Source: Rhizoctonia solani (Eukaryota; Basidiomycota; Agaricomycetes; Cantharellales; Ceratobasidiaceae). Taken from it: a stretch of DNA of 64,000 nucleotides. This document shows, one piece after another, positions 46,355 to 59,621 of this stretch. The notes below the pieces were generated by a model. It did no database searches, was not told the DNA's origin, and saw only the letters and a list, made by a program, of their open reading frames with translations. A program made the translations under genes and the position numbers. How positions within the stretch are numbered: the stretch's first letter is position 1; each line of letters starts with the position of its first letter. Location: contig NC_057371.1 in NCBI RefSeq assembly GCF_016906535.1, positions 496,001 to 560,000 of the forward strand, in the 5' to 3' direction.

Positions 46355-48017
46355 TTATAGGGGGAGTGACACATTGATAGAATCCATTCGATACAGGCGC
46401 ATAATAAGCAGATACAGTACTGTCATTGAAACACATCGGCTACTCTTCATCATCTCGTCATCCTCGTCATCCAAAATACCACCTTCAGCCTGATAACGAG
46501 AGTACATTCTCTCTTGCTCAGGTCCTTCAGGTAAAAGCGTCGCGAGGGTAACTAGCGCTCTTGTAGCTATTGTTTGTATACCATAATGTGATTAATCGAT
46601 GCGAAGCAGGCTGAGCGGAGTATTGAAGGCCTACCATTGGCTTAAGTTCTTCGACCACGGATTCAGCTTTCTCGGTCGATTGTTTTGAATATAGTTCACG
46701 GACTGCATCAAACTTCGCTACAGCTAAACAGAGACTAAAATTAGAATTATGCTGCGTATCCTATTAAATATGAGTACCTTCTTTTAATGACCCAATCGCA
46801 ACTTTTCTAGTTTCAAGTCCTTCACTCCAGTACCATCCTCGGCATTCGAGTCCTCCTCAAATTTCTCAGCAATACTGGAACCAATCGCCAGATTAATTTG
46901 TCCCAATACTAGAATTACTTGTACTCGTAGTTCTTCGGGAACGGACATCTCCTCTACCTGATGGAGGAATTTCGGCATTTTCAAGATGGAGAATGGCAAG
47001 GATTCCTCGGACTGTAGTGATCCGAAGTGCTAGTACACCTTGTGCTGATTCCAATAATGCGCGCACGAATCTCTCGTCTTTTGATTCGTCTGTCAGAATC
47101 CGTATATCGTGGGCGATGATCAATACCATAAGTCAAATGCTCAAATGCCCGAGCAAGTGCGGCTGATGGGCCGAGCCGAGAAGTGCGCTCGAGCATCAGT
47201 GGTACCATTTTCAGAGACCGAGGCTCGTCTCCGAGTCGGAAAGGCTTTGCGCAGCAGCAACAAGTACACGCCCCCAGGTAAATTCAAGCTAAATGCGGGT
47301 TCCAACGCATTTTTTAAGTTGGCTTGAAAATAAGGAATGTGGATGAAGAATCGACTCACATCCCAAGCTTTCGTTTGCTTTCGCACGTCCAGGGCTTGCT
47401 CCCCTTTCTCGCAGGCTGATAATGCGGATAACAGATACTCTAATGCCTCCTCTGGTTCATCTTCTGTAAGTAGAAGGGTCACTCGTGCAAACGTGGACAT
47501 TATAAACCACGCAGACGCATAGATTGTATAAAAAGCTGACTAGAGTAATTGGTTCGCGATTGAATAAAATTGACATCAATCAACAGAGAAACACCTACTG
47601 CGGGCGCCTTTTCAGGGCCAACTTGAGTTTCTGGCTCCAGTGGGGAGTAGATTAATGTCGGGTCGTTGTAAACAGTCACCATTCGTGCGCATTCGTGTAG
47701 CACACCACGAATCAAGGGAATAGCAGACGTCCAATTAGGTCCTATAACGAATCTATATCAATTGGGACGATGAAGCCTATGAGCCAATCGAGGGCACACT
47801 GACCATAGAGTGCATCCAGCGCATTCTCGAAAAGCTCTTCCAAATCATGCCAGTCCTGAAGCTTTAATTCCTCTGGGTCTTGAGGAGGCGTATCTTCACC
47901 TCGGGCCCTTTTTGCTGCAGGCTCGGATTCGGCAGGATTTCCTGTGGTTTTCCGAGAGGCAAGCAATCCTCTTGGCCTCTTGGTCCTTTTTGTTGAGGCT
48001 GATTGTGGGGTCGACAT
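46355..48017 (-). CDS. enhancer of translation termination 1-like (Ett1/Nro1 family)
   Basis: Conserved fungal nuclear protein; family members promote translation termination (Ett1 in budding yeast) or regulate oxygen-dependent proteolysis (Nro1 in fission yeast). The ATG at 48017 gives MSTPQSASTKRTKRPRG, a basic N-terminus. Then come QDWHDLEELFENALDALYG, an intron, and GPNWTSAIPLIRGVLHECAR with MVTVYNDPTLIYSPL. Further exons carry SAFYTIYASAWFIM, EEALEYLLSALSACEKGEQA, KDERFVRALLESAQGVLALR, and PEELRVQVILVLGQINLAI. The last recognised exon holds LATLLPEGPEQERMYSRYQA then EGGILDDEDDEMMKSS, after which the frame runs to TAA 46355-46357. The alternating helices fit the TPR-like fold of the family. 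The exact exon map between 46440 and 47100 is uncertain. The start lies 380 bp from the end of the next minus-strand gene. Confidence 0.78.
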
Positions 48018-48397
48018 AGGAGTGACGTCGTGCAGTGGAAGTATAGTGGCCTATGGAACTGGTTGGTTCCAAGTTGACCAAATTTTAAATCGAATCGAAC
48101 AAATGAAATTGATCAGCGCTAGCCATCAGAACCTACGCTCCACAAGGAGCATGGAGATAGCATATCTTAACGCCGCATATCTGGCATATAGAGACACGAA
48201 AATCACTGGGGTATAATATGGGTAAATCGAACCTCCATCAGAATCATGGCCTCGCAGTAGACCCAGCTGCCGCAGCCTGCGCGTTCCCGACGGCTGCTCC
48301 CTGGCCACTTTTGCCTCTTTTCCCCCACCCCCTCTCCCTTTCCGACGGTTCTTGCCCCCGCTTCCGCCACCTCCCTTGTTCCCTTCCATTTCCTTCT
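48018..48397. other. short gap between IBtk-like 3' end and Ett1-like start
   Basis: About 380 bp. A Gly/Arg/Lys-rich frame on the minus strand (about 48240-48390: GGGGSGGKNRRKGRGGGG) resembles the basic Gly-rich tails I remember at the end of fungal IBtk-like proteins. It may therefore be former or spliced C-terminal coding sequence of the neighbouring gene. Confidence 0.4.
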
Positions 48398-51300
48398 TTA
48401 CTTGGCCTCTTCAGCATTCCACCAACGCATAAACTCAATTTCTGCTGCCAGTTCCTCTGCCTCCCGAGCCCGTGCCAATTCTTCTTCTTGTAACACCTTG
48501 CCCGTTCGGCTTCTTCCGCTTGGATCTCCAACAGGCTTTTCTTCGATTTTCCTGCTCCAGATCCAACTTTCTGTGCATGTTGCTGCTGCTGAATTTCGGA
48601 AAAGGATACAGACCCTGATGGCCCAGGAAGTGGGGACGGAACAGGGGGAGGGGCAGTCCAAGCATCGCTTCAGGTCGATAAGCTTTGTCAGTTTACTATA
48701 TATGCGTCACTATACAGTACTTACGCGTTGTTTCGTTTTCGCGAACTCTCGGTCCCTCCAGTAGCCCGTTTCGGGACAATGACGGGACCGAGCCCTGGGA
48801 ATGCTTGTTCCGATGCTGGAGCAGGCTGCAGCGGTGGTCTGTTCGACTTGACTGAGTTCGTTTGTTGGGCGTTGGGTTTGGGCACCGAAGAAGGAGAGGG
48901 ACCGGAGGGCGGCGCAGTGGGAGTAGACGGTACGCGTTGTCGCAAGTTACCTTCAAATAAGCTTGGAAACTCTCCAGGGCGAGGTCTAGCTTCGTTTGAG
49001 CGCTGAGCAGGGACCCGACGACGCTGGAGGGTCCCTCCATGAGCTACTCGCTGAAGCTGGAGGAGTCGCGAGTTGACTGCTTTGCGGGTGGAGGATGGCT
49101 GAGTCCTGTCTTTCTGTAGGGTCTTGCTAGGCGACGGGGCTGATTACTCGCGTCAAACCCAGTGATCCGGACCATGGGAGAGCGTGCAGGGCGCGAGCTT
49201 GCAGCCTCATCAGCCATTATTGACCGCATATCCACTCGTCTGTGCGCTTGATTAAATACAAGTGGATAATAATGACGAAGATTGGTTTACTCACTCGGCT
49301 TTTGATCCCCTCCATACCTTTGATGAGGGACCTGGGGAGCTTGCGACTGGGGGGAGTTGAGGAAGATTGACCATGGACGTTTCCGTTCCTGTTGGTAAAT
49401 CGCGAGCGGGCACAGGTTCGTCTCCTTCCTCGTCCATGACAAACATCCCATCGGATTGAGGGGTCTTTTCCGTTTGCTTGGACGTATTCTGTCTCTGTGG
49501 CGTCACAGGGAGATTGAACGACGACACTCGCCGAGGGGTCTTGGGAGATGTTGGACCAATGGTCGGGGATAGTTTAGGTGACAGTTTGGGTTGTCGTCCG
49601 GGAGGAACGGTGCGAACTACCACCGACGGGAAGTCTTGCATTGCAAGCCACTCTCGGTGCCGGTTCATTATTGCTGAATCCAAGCCCCGGAGCGTATATG
49701 CGGTTGTTTTGCAGCTTGCTGACCTCGAACGAATTTCGCCAATTCTTTGATGATGTCATGAGCAACATCGTCCAGATACCGCTTTTCCATCAAAGACTCC
49801 ATGTTCACGGCAATGTAATTGTGCAAGAGCCTTGAGCTTTGGACAGTAGAAAGGCGAGGCATCGCGAGTATGGTAACGCTGTTCACGAGGGTAACGTGAC
49901 GAAGAATAACCATCGAGCAGATTTCGGTCAATTGCTCAAGCATGAGTTCGTTCTATTTTGTGGATCTATCAGCATATGGAACTTCACAGCTGTATCACCA
50001 ACTAACCGCCGCTGACATGACTTGGAAAATAAAGTCATAAATTCTTCAACAGATTGCGCGAAAGCTGTTCCACGATCAAAACTGGGCCCGTTTTCATAGA
50101 AAAGCGACTCACCAATATCGTCAAACAAGTCGTCTACTTGGCCACAACACATGTACCGGAATACATAATCCATGGGTTTCCATTCAAAGTGCTTCATATC
50201 AACGACGAGTATACCATCATCGCTCCATCTCTTTTGCGTCCACTCTGCTTCGTCAAAGAAGCTCGCAAAGAATGGCGACCGAGCACGGAGAACAGCCGAA
50301 TGACAGTATACAGACCGGTCCGCGAGCTCGAGACAAATATCGCCTCCGACGATAGGTCGTTCGGATAGTTGGGAAGAGTGGAACAATCGCGCAAAGTCGG
50401 GACCGAGGGTGGGAGCTGGGGTACGTTTTCCAATGCTCTCTACTGCAAATTGCAGCTGCGGCAACTGAAGCACGCGAGAGAGACGCTGGAGGTCCAATCG
50501 AATATCTCCTGGTTGTGCTTTGATGAGCGCAAGAGATGAGGCTATCGGAGAACGGACACGGTGGTCCCATATGGGACAGACCGAGTCGGAATAAAGGTAG
50601 TTTAGTAGAACCAAGATGGAGAGGGCGTGGCATCCCGATACAGATAGCGTGGCGGACTTTGCAGAGTACTTGAAGACCAAACCATCTTGGGAGAGCGACT
50701 TTCCGGACAAAACCCTTTCTAGGACATTCGACCGGGCAGCAATCACAGCGCGATGCGCAGGTATTCCAACAACTCCAGATATGCGAATGTCGGCTCCGTG
50801 AAGAATATGATGTTCCAAAGTCGAGGGGAATCCATCTTCTTTACGGGATCGAATCACCGCTTGACACAACTGCTCAGCGAGGATAATATCCTCAAGTATC
50901 CCACCATGCTCCTCGTCATCTTCGTCTCCAAATTCAAGTGCCGGGAGTAAATCGAACGAATGGCCCACGTCTCGTGATTCGATAAGGTATGGTTGAATAC
51001 CTCCTATGGCCTCGGCCATCGACTGCCCTCGATGATCAACGGCTCTATAGTGGCGTCGCACGGAGTGCCGCAAACCCGCCAGTAGGATTAGCCGCGACGT
51101 TGACACGCGTTGTAATCCAAGGATGCGTTGGTATTTATGCGTTCGATATGATCCAGATAAAAGGGCGGAGCCAACCCCCGAAGTATTGACGCCGGAAGCT
51201 ATACTCGGCCCTTTGACAGGCTTGGGGGTATTGACAAACACATGTCCACTTGCTGTGCAGACGATGATGGTACCATCCCCGCCGAGTGCGATATCACGGA

Positions 51301-53071
51301 CTGCCGCAACCCGCCGACGTAATGCCCAAACCTTTTGAGGGCGAACGTTGGGATTGGACTCGGTCTCGGAGGTGGGGTTGTCGGGTAGGGTGAATAGGAA
51401 AACCTCGCCTGCGTCGTGAGCGCAGCAAAAGCAGATTCGTTGCAAGTGATCTTCGATATCTGGATTCGTCCCAGGTTCACAGGTGGCTGATAACGGTGAG
51501 GAAAGACGGGTTGTGGAAATCTAGGTGAGTGTCAGATGATTGCCGATTATTAACACAAATTAGCTTACTGAATACGGAAGTGAGCCCCATTCCAGAAACA
51601 AACAAGGTCCTTCGTCGGGAGTAGGCAAACCATAGCAATGTCCTATCAGAACCAATGAGCCTCTGCATAACCAAAACGTTCGATGAATCTCACCGAGAGA
51701 GCGACATCGACCACTTTGGATACAGTGGCGACCTTTCGAGGAGTGGCTTGCCACCCAGGAGCAACCTTGGCATAGCCCAACTGACCGGAGTTAGTTCCCC
51801 ACGAATACAAATCCTCATTGGTCCAGCATACACTGGCGGTTTTACACGCCGCGATGCCCACTACAATCTCTTTTCGGAGTGGCCCAACAACTCGCTTTGG
51901 CGAAACTTGAACTTGGTTTTCAGACGAGTCGATATTAGCCTTGCCTTTCGGAATTGGTTTTCCGGGAGAGTCGGTTTGTTCAATGACGTAGCCGAGTTGG
52001 TGAAACCGATTCATGCCCCAAGAGAGAACGTCACCCCCACTTGTAAGGGCCAGTGTATGATCCAACCCTAGCGCAACCCGGATAATTGTTTGGTTTTCGA
52101 GCCCAGCCACTTTTCCGAAGCTGTATTGTGTATGTTGCTTAGTACCCAGTCTATGAAAGGTATTGGTGATGAGGTCGGATAGCAAGCAAATGGCCAAATG
52201 GTTCACCTCCCAACGCCACCAAATCCACATGCTTCAAGATTAGCCCTTGCCTCATCGGTCAGAATACCTATGTGACCAGGTTAATAAAGAAACGTATGTG
52301 AGAGTAGGCGGGTACATACTTGTGTGCAACCGAGACATGACAATATCATTGACGCCAATTAGTTTAAAACGAGCACTTCCGCTGAGTTTTGCGAGTAATT
52401 CCGCAGGTTTAGGAGGGTGAATCGCTTCTGGATAGCCGCGATCATCTGCACTACCGATTCCCAGTGTAGCATTCCTATATGACAATAAGAGCGATTAGAA
52501 ACACGCCCACAGATGTAACCGCATTACCAAACTAAATTACCTACCGATTACTCCCCCAGACCCAAAGCTCCCTAGGCACAGAGGGAGAAGACTCGGGAAC
52601 CGTTCCTTCAACGGTTGCATTGTAAACATCGAAGGGGGTCATACCCTCCAAATCCCTGATCCCAACATCGATGTCGCTTCGTCCAGACAAGAGCACGGCA
52701 GCAGGCAAGTTTCCGGCATACAAAGCCCGGTGCAAGGCTGTCCAGCCACTCTCCGCATCTTGGGCATTGACGTCAATTTGGCCTAGAGGCAACGCTAACA
52801 ATGCGCGGACAAACTCAAGGGCGATCGGAGCCAAGTCGGCGCAAGCTAAATGAAGGACCGTACGACCGAGCGGGTCACGCATGTTTGGGTTATGATCGAG
52901 TTGACCGCCTTGTGGGAGTGCGGTCATCTGGACTTGAGTTTGGGACCAGCTGCGGGGCCCACTGCCCGATTTGCCATCTGGGAGGCGATTTGCTGATACA
53001 CCACGCGCATCGAGGAGCTGGCGAAAGGCGCCAAGGTTGCGCAGGTGAAAGTAGGCGTGAAGATTGCTCAT
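48398..53071 (-). CDS. IBtk-like protein: ankyrin repeats, RCC1 repeats, two BTB domains
   Basis: Large multidomain protein; relatives act as BTB adaptors of Cul3 ubiquitin ligases. The ATG at 53071 gives MSNLHAYFHLRNLGAFRQLL. Ankyrin repeats follow (DPLGRTVLHLACADL, AESGWTALHRALYAGN), then RCC1-type repeats (PRELWVWGSNR, TLALTSGGDVLSWGMNRFHQ, NEDLYSWGTNSGQLGY). The large exon (49928-51445) carries two BTB domains: LEHHILHGADIRISGVVGIP with AHRAVIAARSNVLERVLSGK, and GGDICLELADRSVYCHSAVL with RARSPFFASFFDE. A Ser/Pro-rich linker follows (TPQSDGMFVMDEEGD), then a PTAPPSGPSPSSVPKP region and SFSEIQQQQHAQ. The C-terminus reads LLEIQAEEAERAR, then in another frame VLQEEELARAREAEELAAEI and FMRWWNAEEAK, stop at 48398. 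That one-base frame change near 48500 is odd in a conserved gene. Confidence 0.82.
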
Positions 53072-54257
53072 GTACAAGAGGGGGTCCGAGTGTCTATACC
53101 TACTTGCGGGGCAAACCAAGCTCCACAAGATAGATAAAGAAACACAAGCAGACCAAAGGCAGCTGTGCCTTAGTATCCGAAACGCGTTTGGAACCTGGTA
53201 CTAGTGTTGACTCGGAGCGTGCTGAGCACAGATGTGGCGATCGAAGATAAGGTTACTTAAGCCCAGGTGGTGGGTTACTATGGGCCTGGGAGCCTTTAAG
53301 TGTTACTAATACGTGTTTGAAGTAAAATTTTACCTTGGCACTGACAAAGACGGCTCCTATGAGTCAATCGACACTACCCACGGACGCCGGTCGTATTGGA
53401 GATAGTCGAGTCACGCCCAAACCGACTTTTAAGAGCTGCGCGGAACTTCGGAGCGACTGGAATATGACGTGAGTCAGCAAACACTGTTGTCTGTGCAATA
53501 TCCTGGTTCGCACGTTTGACAAATGACCTTGGCTCCAAAGATGTTTCTGCAAAGGGCGATCTTGAAGAGCGATGATCAAACGTGCCTACTCTAGCGCCCA
53601 GCGCCTTTTGAGTTAAGTGGTGATTAGTAAGCAGTGGTCAACCCAGCCCGCTCATCGGTCCAAATACATACAGCGCAGCCCCGATCGGACCAGCTGGTAA
53701 CACGGAAGCCATATTGGATACAATACACGTTAAATTCTATGTCTGACCGGTAGCCCTTTTAATAGGGACTGTCGTGTTTTCTCCCCAAGACGAATGACTG
53801 TTTAAGTAAGACTCGGTCTCCTACTATATATGCTCTATTATGAGCCAGAATTTTATTTTCTACCCGTTCCTCCTGCCCCAATCTTTCCTGTATATCCCCA
53901 TTCTAGAAGCTTTATTCCTTGAAATATTTGCCCTTTCGTAGTAACCAAAACAAGTATACACGATTATCTGGAAAATAATTCCCCGCGGGCGCGGACTTTC
54001 ATAACACTCGACCCTTCGTATGCATATACCTTACAACCACAACACACCAGAGCGTCCAAAGAATAATTCGCAAAACATATAAGAGGTATATACAAAATCC
54101 CAGGGTGTATCACAGTGTGTACTCCAAAAAAACGATAAAAAGAAAGTTTCAAGTCCAAGTACTTTGAGCTACAGACGGGGATACAAAAACAGCAAGCCAG
54201 CGAGGGGGGTTTTCCAAGTTCACGACACGGTCCTGATCCAAGTCCCTTGACTGGGTC
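53072..54257. other. intergenic, nothing recognised
   Basis: About 1.2 kb holding the IBtk-like promoter and the 3' flank of the GMC oxidoreductase gene. Short minus-strand frames show no motif. Confidence 0.45.
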
Positions 54258-56553
54258 TTAAATAACCATTACGAGTCCCGCCATCAAACACAAAGCAGCC
54301 CATAAGGCGTTATTACTCTTCAATCCGACAACCCCACCGTTAGTGTTATTTCCATTACCATTATTAGGATTTGCGGTTTGAGTAGCACTTCCAGATGCAC
54401 TCGTCGGAACGGTCGATGCAGGTGGAGGAACACCGTTGTACTGTGCACGAATAATAGACGCCGCCTGTTCGGCCATTCCATATGTCGGAGCCATAAGCTG
54501 CCCAGATTCTGTAAGTCCGATAGAAAAAGAAAAACTAGATAGGATACTCACATGCGCCGCAAACTGAATCGGATAGATGGACGAGTCAACAACACGAACA
54601 TTGCTCGTTCCGTACATCCTCAAGTCAGCATCGACTACACCAGCCTGCTCCTCGGGTAACATGGACATTGTACACGAAGGGTGATACTCGGTTTGAATCT
54701 TATCCTTCAACCATGCGTCCCATTCTGCGTCGGTTTGGACGGATGCGCCTGGAGATACCTCTTCGACGATGCTTCCGTTGAGAGGTTGAGTTTGGCCGAG
54801 TTTTCGGGCAAGTTTCAGGCCTTCGCGGGTCATCCAAATGTCTCCAGGATTGGAAAGGTATCGAGGGTCGATGACGGGTGGGTCAAAAGGATCAGTCGAA
54901 TTGATGTAGAGGTGTCCTTGCGAGAAGGGATGTTGTAGAGCGGCTTGGATGGCTATCGTGTCAGAACCTTGAGAGGTACCTGTAAGCGAGAACAGCAATT
55001 CGACCTGCACCGCGTTAATTCTAAGCCAAATTTTTTTAGCCAGTTTACTTACTTGCCCGGCCTGTGACATCAATATCTTCTCGGTCGTAGCCTCATACAC
55101 AGCCTGATAACCAGCCTTTACCCGCGGATCGTTCGGAACAAGCGCATTCACATTGTCACTCATATTTGCGCGCACTTGTTCTTGGAAAGTGGGCGCCCAA
55201 TCTCCAAACAAGTCCGTAATGTTAGCGTATGCGATGGCCGAATTGATAAACGACAAGAACGGCGCTGATGTGCCGTTTTCGAGGGTACCAGATCCGCGAA
55301 TCGATGCTGCTGTCTCGGCCGTAGTGCGGAATACAACTTCCGTCGCAATGTGATCTTGGAGATGGGCACCGACACCAGGAAGTTCGTAGACTGAAACTCA
55401 TGTAAGTACATTGATGAGATTGTGCGAACTGCTTGTACTTACCAACGGGTATCCCTAAACCTTCCAGGACTGGCCTGGGCCCGATACCAGAATGCATCGC
55501 GATATTTGGGCTTCCAATGGCCCCACCAGCAAGGATAACCTCTTTCCTAGCAGTCACGCTACGCCTAGGCGCACCTCTAGACGCCGCAAACTCGACTCCT
55601 TGTGCAACTTTCTTTCCGTTTCCATCGTTATTAGGTTCCCAGATGATCTTGGTGACCGTCGCGTTGGGCAGGATCGCCAGATTAGGGCGAGGACCAAGGG
55701 GATCGATGTACGCGCTCCGAGAATACGAACGAGTCCAATTGCTAGGGTTGATCGAACTAGTGGCGATGAATGCACCCCAGCCACTACCTCCGTTGGCGTC
55801 TGGACTGGGAGGGATACCAACCCAATCAAGTGTGGATGTCCAGTTTCCGACAACAGGAACAATAAATCCTGGATAAGCATAATGCAAAGGGCCAGATCGG
55901 CCGTGAGATGTGACATCATATTGAATTCGCCCTGCGTTCTTGATCGCGTCTGAGGGCTCAGTGAATGTTTCCGACTTCTTCATGGCTTCGAACAAAGAGG
56001 CCCATGACCATGCTGCAGCTGAAGATTGGCCGGGAAGAAGTTGGGACCATGCGTCGACTTCGATCGCAGAGGGGCGTACAAGGTATAGCCCATTTACTGC
56101 AGTGGATCTGGAAATGGATGTTAGCAAAATTTTCGAAAAATCATAGCGCAAACTGTGCTTACCCTCCTAGCACTTTCCCTCTGGGCCAAGGTAGAACTCT
56201 GTTCCCCGCATTGAGCTGCGGAACAGTCATATATTGCCAATCATAGTCGGTGTTGAGTAAAGATGAGTAATAAGCATTCCCGGGGATATCTGCACGATAT
56301 GTTACTCAGAGACCCGCATACAACATCAAGCCAACTCGCCTATTCTATCCTTGACAGCATCACCCGACGCGCCGGCTTCGAGAACCAAGACAGTTGTGTT
56401 CGAATCTTCGGATAGTCTACTGGCAAGCACAAGTCCAGCCAAGCCTCCGCCGGCAATTACAAAATCGTATGCGGCATCTATCTGGTCATTGTATACGATC
56501 CCTGCTCCAAGTGCGGGAATCGCCAGCGAAAGCAGCGAAAGAGCGGTCCTCAT
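54258..56553 (-). CDS. GMC oxidoreductase (AA3-type), secreted and probably GPI-anchored
   Basis: FAD-dependent alcohol/sugar oxidase or dehydrogenase of the glucose-methanol-choline family. The ATG at 56553 opens a signal peptide ([18 protein letters not shown]). The FAD-binding start is [20 protein letters not shown] with VLVLEAG. Then come [15 protein letters not shown] residues near 56180, [25 protein letters not shown]-like [16 protein letters not shown], and [17 protein letters not shown]. The C-terminal half has [19 protein letters not shown] and [17 protein letters not shown], containing the two catalytic positions (His in AAH at the end). A low-complexity Ser/Thr/Pro/Asn/Gly tail ([19 protein letters not shown]) leads to a final hydrophobic segment [18 protein letters not shown], a classic GPI-anchor signal. 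Several introns are present. The substrate cannot be assigned; hydrogen peroxide supply for lignocellulose attack is one known role of the family. Confidence 0.88.
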
Positions 56554-57780
56554 CGTGGTAGTGAGAGACAATCAGTAAAAAAAACATCGTACTTATATTA
56601 CCACGCGTTCGGCTTCTTTGCTCTTGTTCACGCCCGGGCTTGGCCATCCCAGCATGACGAGACCAAGTGACCTCATAAGCACCTCGGCGCAGGCAATTTG
56701 CCATATAGAAGGCTTTGTAAGCATGACTCAGCGTTCTTTTCCCTCGTATGGCTTCTTGAATTCGAGTCCCGGACTTGGCTTTAGCAACCCATACGTTAAG
56801 CTTTTGAACAACCCAGCTTAATTGTTAGTAGTTTGATGAGCTACGCAACGAAAGGACAGAACGCGGTTGCCGGGCTCATACGACAAACAATAACTCCGAG
56901 CTAAAGTACAACAAAGAAGCGATAACGGTGGCGAAAGAACGACCCGTTGTGGTGCGCGATCAACGCCTGTGAGGCACTAGATTTGATCGAGGATCGCCAT
57001 CATAGGTGCGGGCGGGAACCAATTGAGTACCCAGAATCGCTTTCCCCCCCGTTTCGGACTCTGAATCAACACTTCAAAAAGTTTGGAAGGCGACGCTGGC
57101 TCTTGAGTGGAGAAGGCGTACTCAATCTGACTTTGCGTGTTATGTGGTAGCATTAGCTTACCAGCCGGCATTGGTATCGACCTTCCACGCTTAGTAGCTT
57201 CACGCTGCTGCAGAATACCAATATATGTTACACAATAAAAAATGCCGCCCACGAACTTATTTTTTTTTTTTTCGCTCGAGATCCCTAACGACCACTCTCT
57301 ATCTACCGGCGGAAACCACTTACTAACTCTAATATAGTAGCTCGCGAGATCGTTAAACGAATTCTCCCTGGAAACCCCACGCCTCTAAGCGGATGCACTG
57401 ATGTACTGCCCAAGAGCCTAAGCTGCTCAATAGAAGAGCGTTCGGGATAAGCAACACAGGCGTTGGGTACATGTAAAGTGTATCACCAGCAAGACGGAAG
57501 AGAGTTGTTATCAAACAAGCCAAAACATATGTGGTACTCGCTCATTTAGTCTTAATCCCAAATACATTGATTAGCACATTGTGCTGAAACATTTCTGAAA
57601 CCAACCAAATGTATCTCAATTAGAAATCATCCATTAGCGAAGATAGTTTTTGTCCACCACTTTGCCAATGTATGCGTTTCAGCGACTTCCCGAACCAACT
57701 ATTTCAATGACGACATCGGACGTATTGATTATCAGATAAAAGTGGACACGTAACGCCCTAATTTGCCCACTTGAACTCCG
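56554..57780. promoter_or_regulatory. divergent upstream region of GMC and F-box/LRR-like genes
   Basis: About 1.2 kb. It contains a 13-base T run at about 57260. Short plus-strand frames show no motif. Both neighbours must be controlled from here. Confidence 0.4.
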
Positions 57781-59053
57781 ATGGCCCCCCATAGAATATT
57801 CACGGTCACGGAGCTACTCTCGCTCATCTGTGTAAATTGCGACAACCCCACACGCACCACACTTGCTCGAACTTCTCGACTATGGTTTGAAATCGCGACG
57901 CCAATTCTCTGGGGAAATCTCCAAGGTGCCCATAAAATCTTCCAGCTGATACCGGGAGCTGTCATTGGCCGCATAAAGCCCACCGAGCCTCCTCCAAAGG
58001 TAACCCAATCCATCGACTGATATATTATCTAGACTGTAGCGTGACTTGCATACATGATAGGACCCTCGTCTGTATTTAGACGCTGTCGATTTTACCCGGT
58101 TTAATATCTACGCACCCCGAGTGAAACACCTGACGATCTATGATCCGCTGGATAAAAAGTTGCGCATCGAGACGTGGTACAACTGGGGATTTATACACTA
58201 TCTATATCAACAACAAACACTCTTCCCAAACCTGATGTCGCTCGTGATAAACCAGCCTACTATCGGTGGCTCATCCAGTCGCCGTCACAACCCCCCTGCC
58301 TACGAGCAATGGATAACAGCATTTAGCTCTGAAACTCTTTTGACCATACAGGCCCCTTTGACATTGAGACCTGGTCTGCCGCCACACCTTCCCTCCGTGC
58401 CGTTGACTACTGCATCTGCCGCAGTCGCACGACTGGCTATCAAATCCAAGTCTCTTCGCACCCTCGAAATCTACCCCACAGTCTCTTCAGCTGAACTCAA
58501 CTCAATGGGCCAGGGCGCCATCTTTGGTGGCTTCATAGATCCCGAAACCCCTTACCAGAGGTTTTGCAATAGCTTTGAGAGCCTGACTCAGCTTAGTGAG
58601 CTCTCCATTACAGCAATCGCATTCGAAACATCCATGTTTCGTGTGCTGGCGAATTTACCACATCTGAAGAGCCTATTGGTTCATATTTTCTCGTATCAAC
58701 TGCCCGAGTTTCACCCTGAACTTGTACCGACCAGTTCATTCCCCCAACTCGTCAAATTATCCTTGTTCGATATTGATCAAGAAACTCTGGAAAAGATCTG
58801 GGAATCGAAGCCGCTCGTTGGAAAGCTTACCTCTCTTACAATACTGTCCTATCATTCCCGTCAAATAACCCTCGATTGGGCCCGAGAAACGTTCTTACCT
58901 ATCCTGCGTACTTGCTCGCCCGAGTTGACCGAGTTCCTCTGCGAGAGCCGGAGCCCAGGAAAGGGAGCAGAGTTCGATGTGAAATTTAGCTTGGGAGCTT
59001 TGGATCTGAAGCCTGCGATAAGAGAGGAAGCGTTTGATCACAAGAGTAAATAG
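57781..59053 (+). CDS. F-box/LRR-like protein, uncharacterised
   Basis: Two exons, 57781-57999 and 58061-59053, give 403 aa with phase kept; the intron runs GTAACC to ATGATAG. The N-terminus (RIFTVTELLSLICVNCDNPT, TLARTSRLWFEIATPILW) has the pattern of the F-box-like domain common in Agaricomycete LRR proteins. The rest is a series of irregular leucine-rich segments: VKHLTIYDPL, LFPNLMSLVI, SLRTLEIYPTVSS, LTQLSELSITAI, LPHLKSLLVHIFS, FPQLVKLSLFDID, KLTSLTILSYHSRQI. Such proteins are a large family in these fungi, and most are of unknown role; substrate binding in an SCF complex is the usual guess. The gene appears intact. No signal peptide or membrane helix is visible. Confidence 0.78.
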
Positions 59054-59621
59054 CGGGCATACACCCTGAATAGCTTGCTTCTACTGAGAAGCCCGGGTGG
59101 GATGGTGTATGCTTTCGTCTGACTGAAGTTTAATGTACCGAGAATGTATGGCTCAGTGGGTATATGTGCCAATTCCCTTGAAGTACAAAACTTAACATTT
59201 TCATAAATCTTAGGAGATTGATAGAATTCTATGCTTTTTGCAGTGTTCGCATACGTGCTATTGACTGGGCATTTGTTGACAGTCAAGGTATGATAAATCT
59301 ACTGATTTGTCGCACTGTAAGGCCATTCCTGAAAAGAAAATGGAAGACTGAAAAATTGGGACTAGAGAAGCAAGAACCAAGTAGATTGTTTACGAGAAAC
59401 TCGGACTAAGAATACATGCTAGTCCAGCCAATGGAATGACCATGGTACTATATAGGACCAAAGGGATCCCGCTACGTCAGCAACCGAATCAAGCGCGAGG
59501 CACTGGGATACAACCGTGTTACCGCGATAAGGACAGTTAATCACCCACTCATGGGTCAGTAAAAGCAAATATACAAGTAATCATTCTGCACACTAAGTAT
59601 GTTTTCAAAGGACGTCTGCGC
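59054..59621. other. intergenic, nothing recognised
   Basis: About 570 bp, AT-rich. It could hold an unrecognised first exon of the next gene, since that gene has no in-frame ATG at its apparent left edge. Confidence 0.4.

Noticed and set aside
55433..55953. Two plus-strand frames of about 150 codons
   Set aside because: They lie antisense inside the conserved GMC oxidoreductase exon and have no domain of their own.
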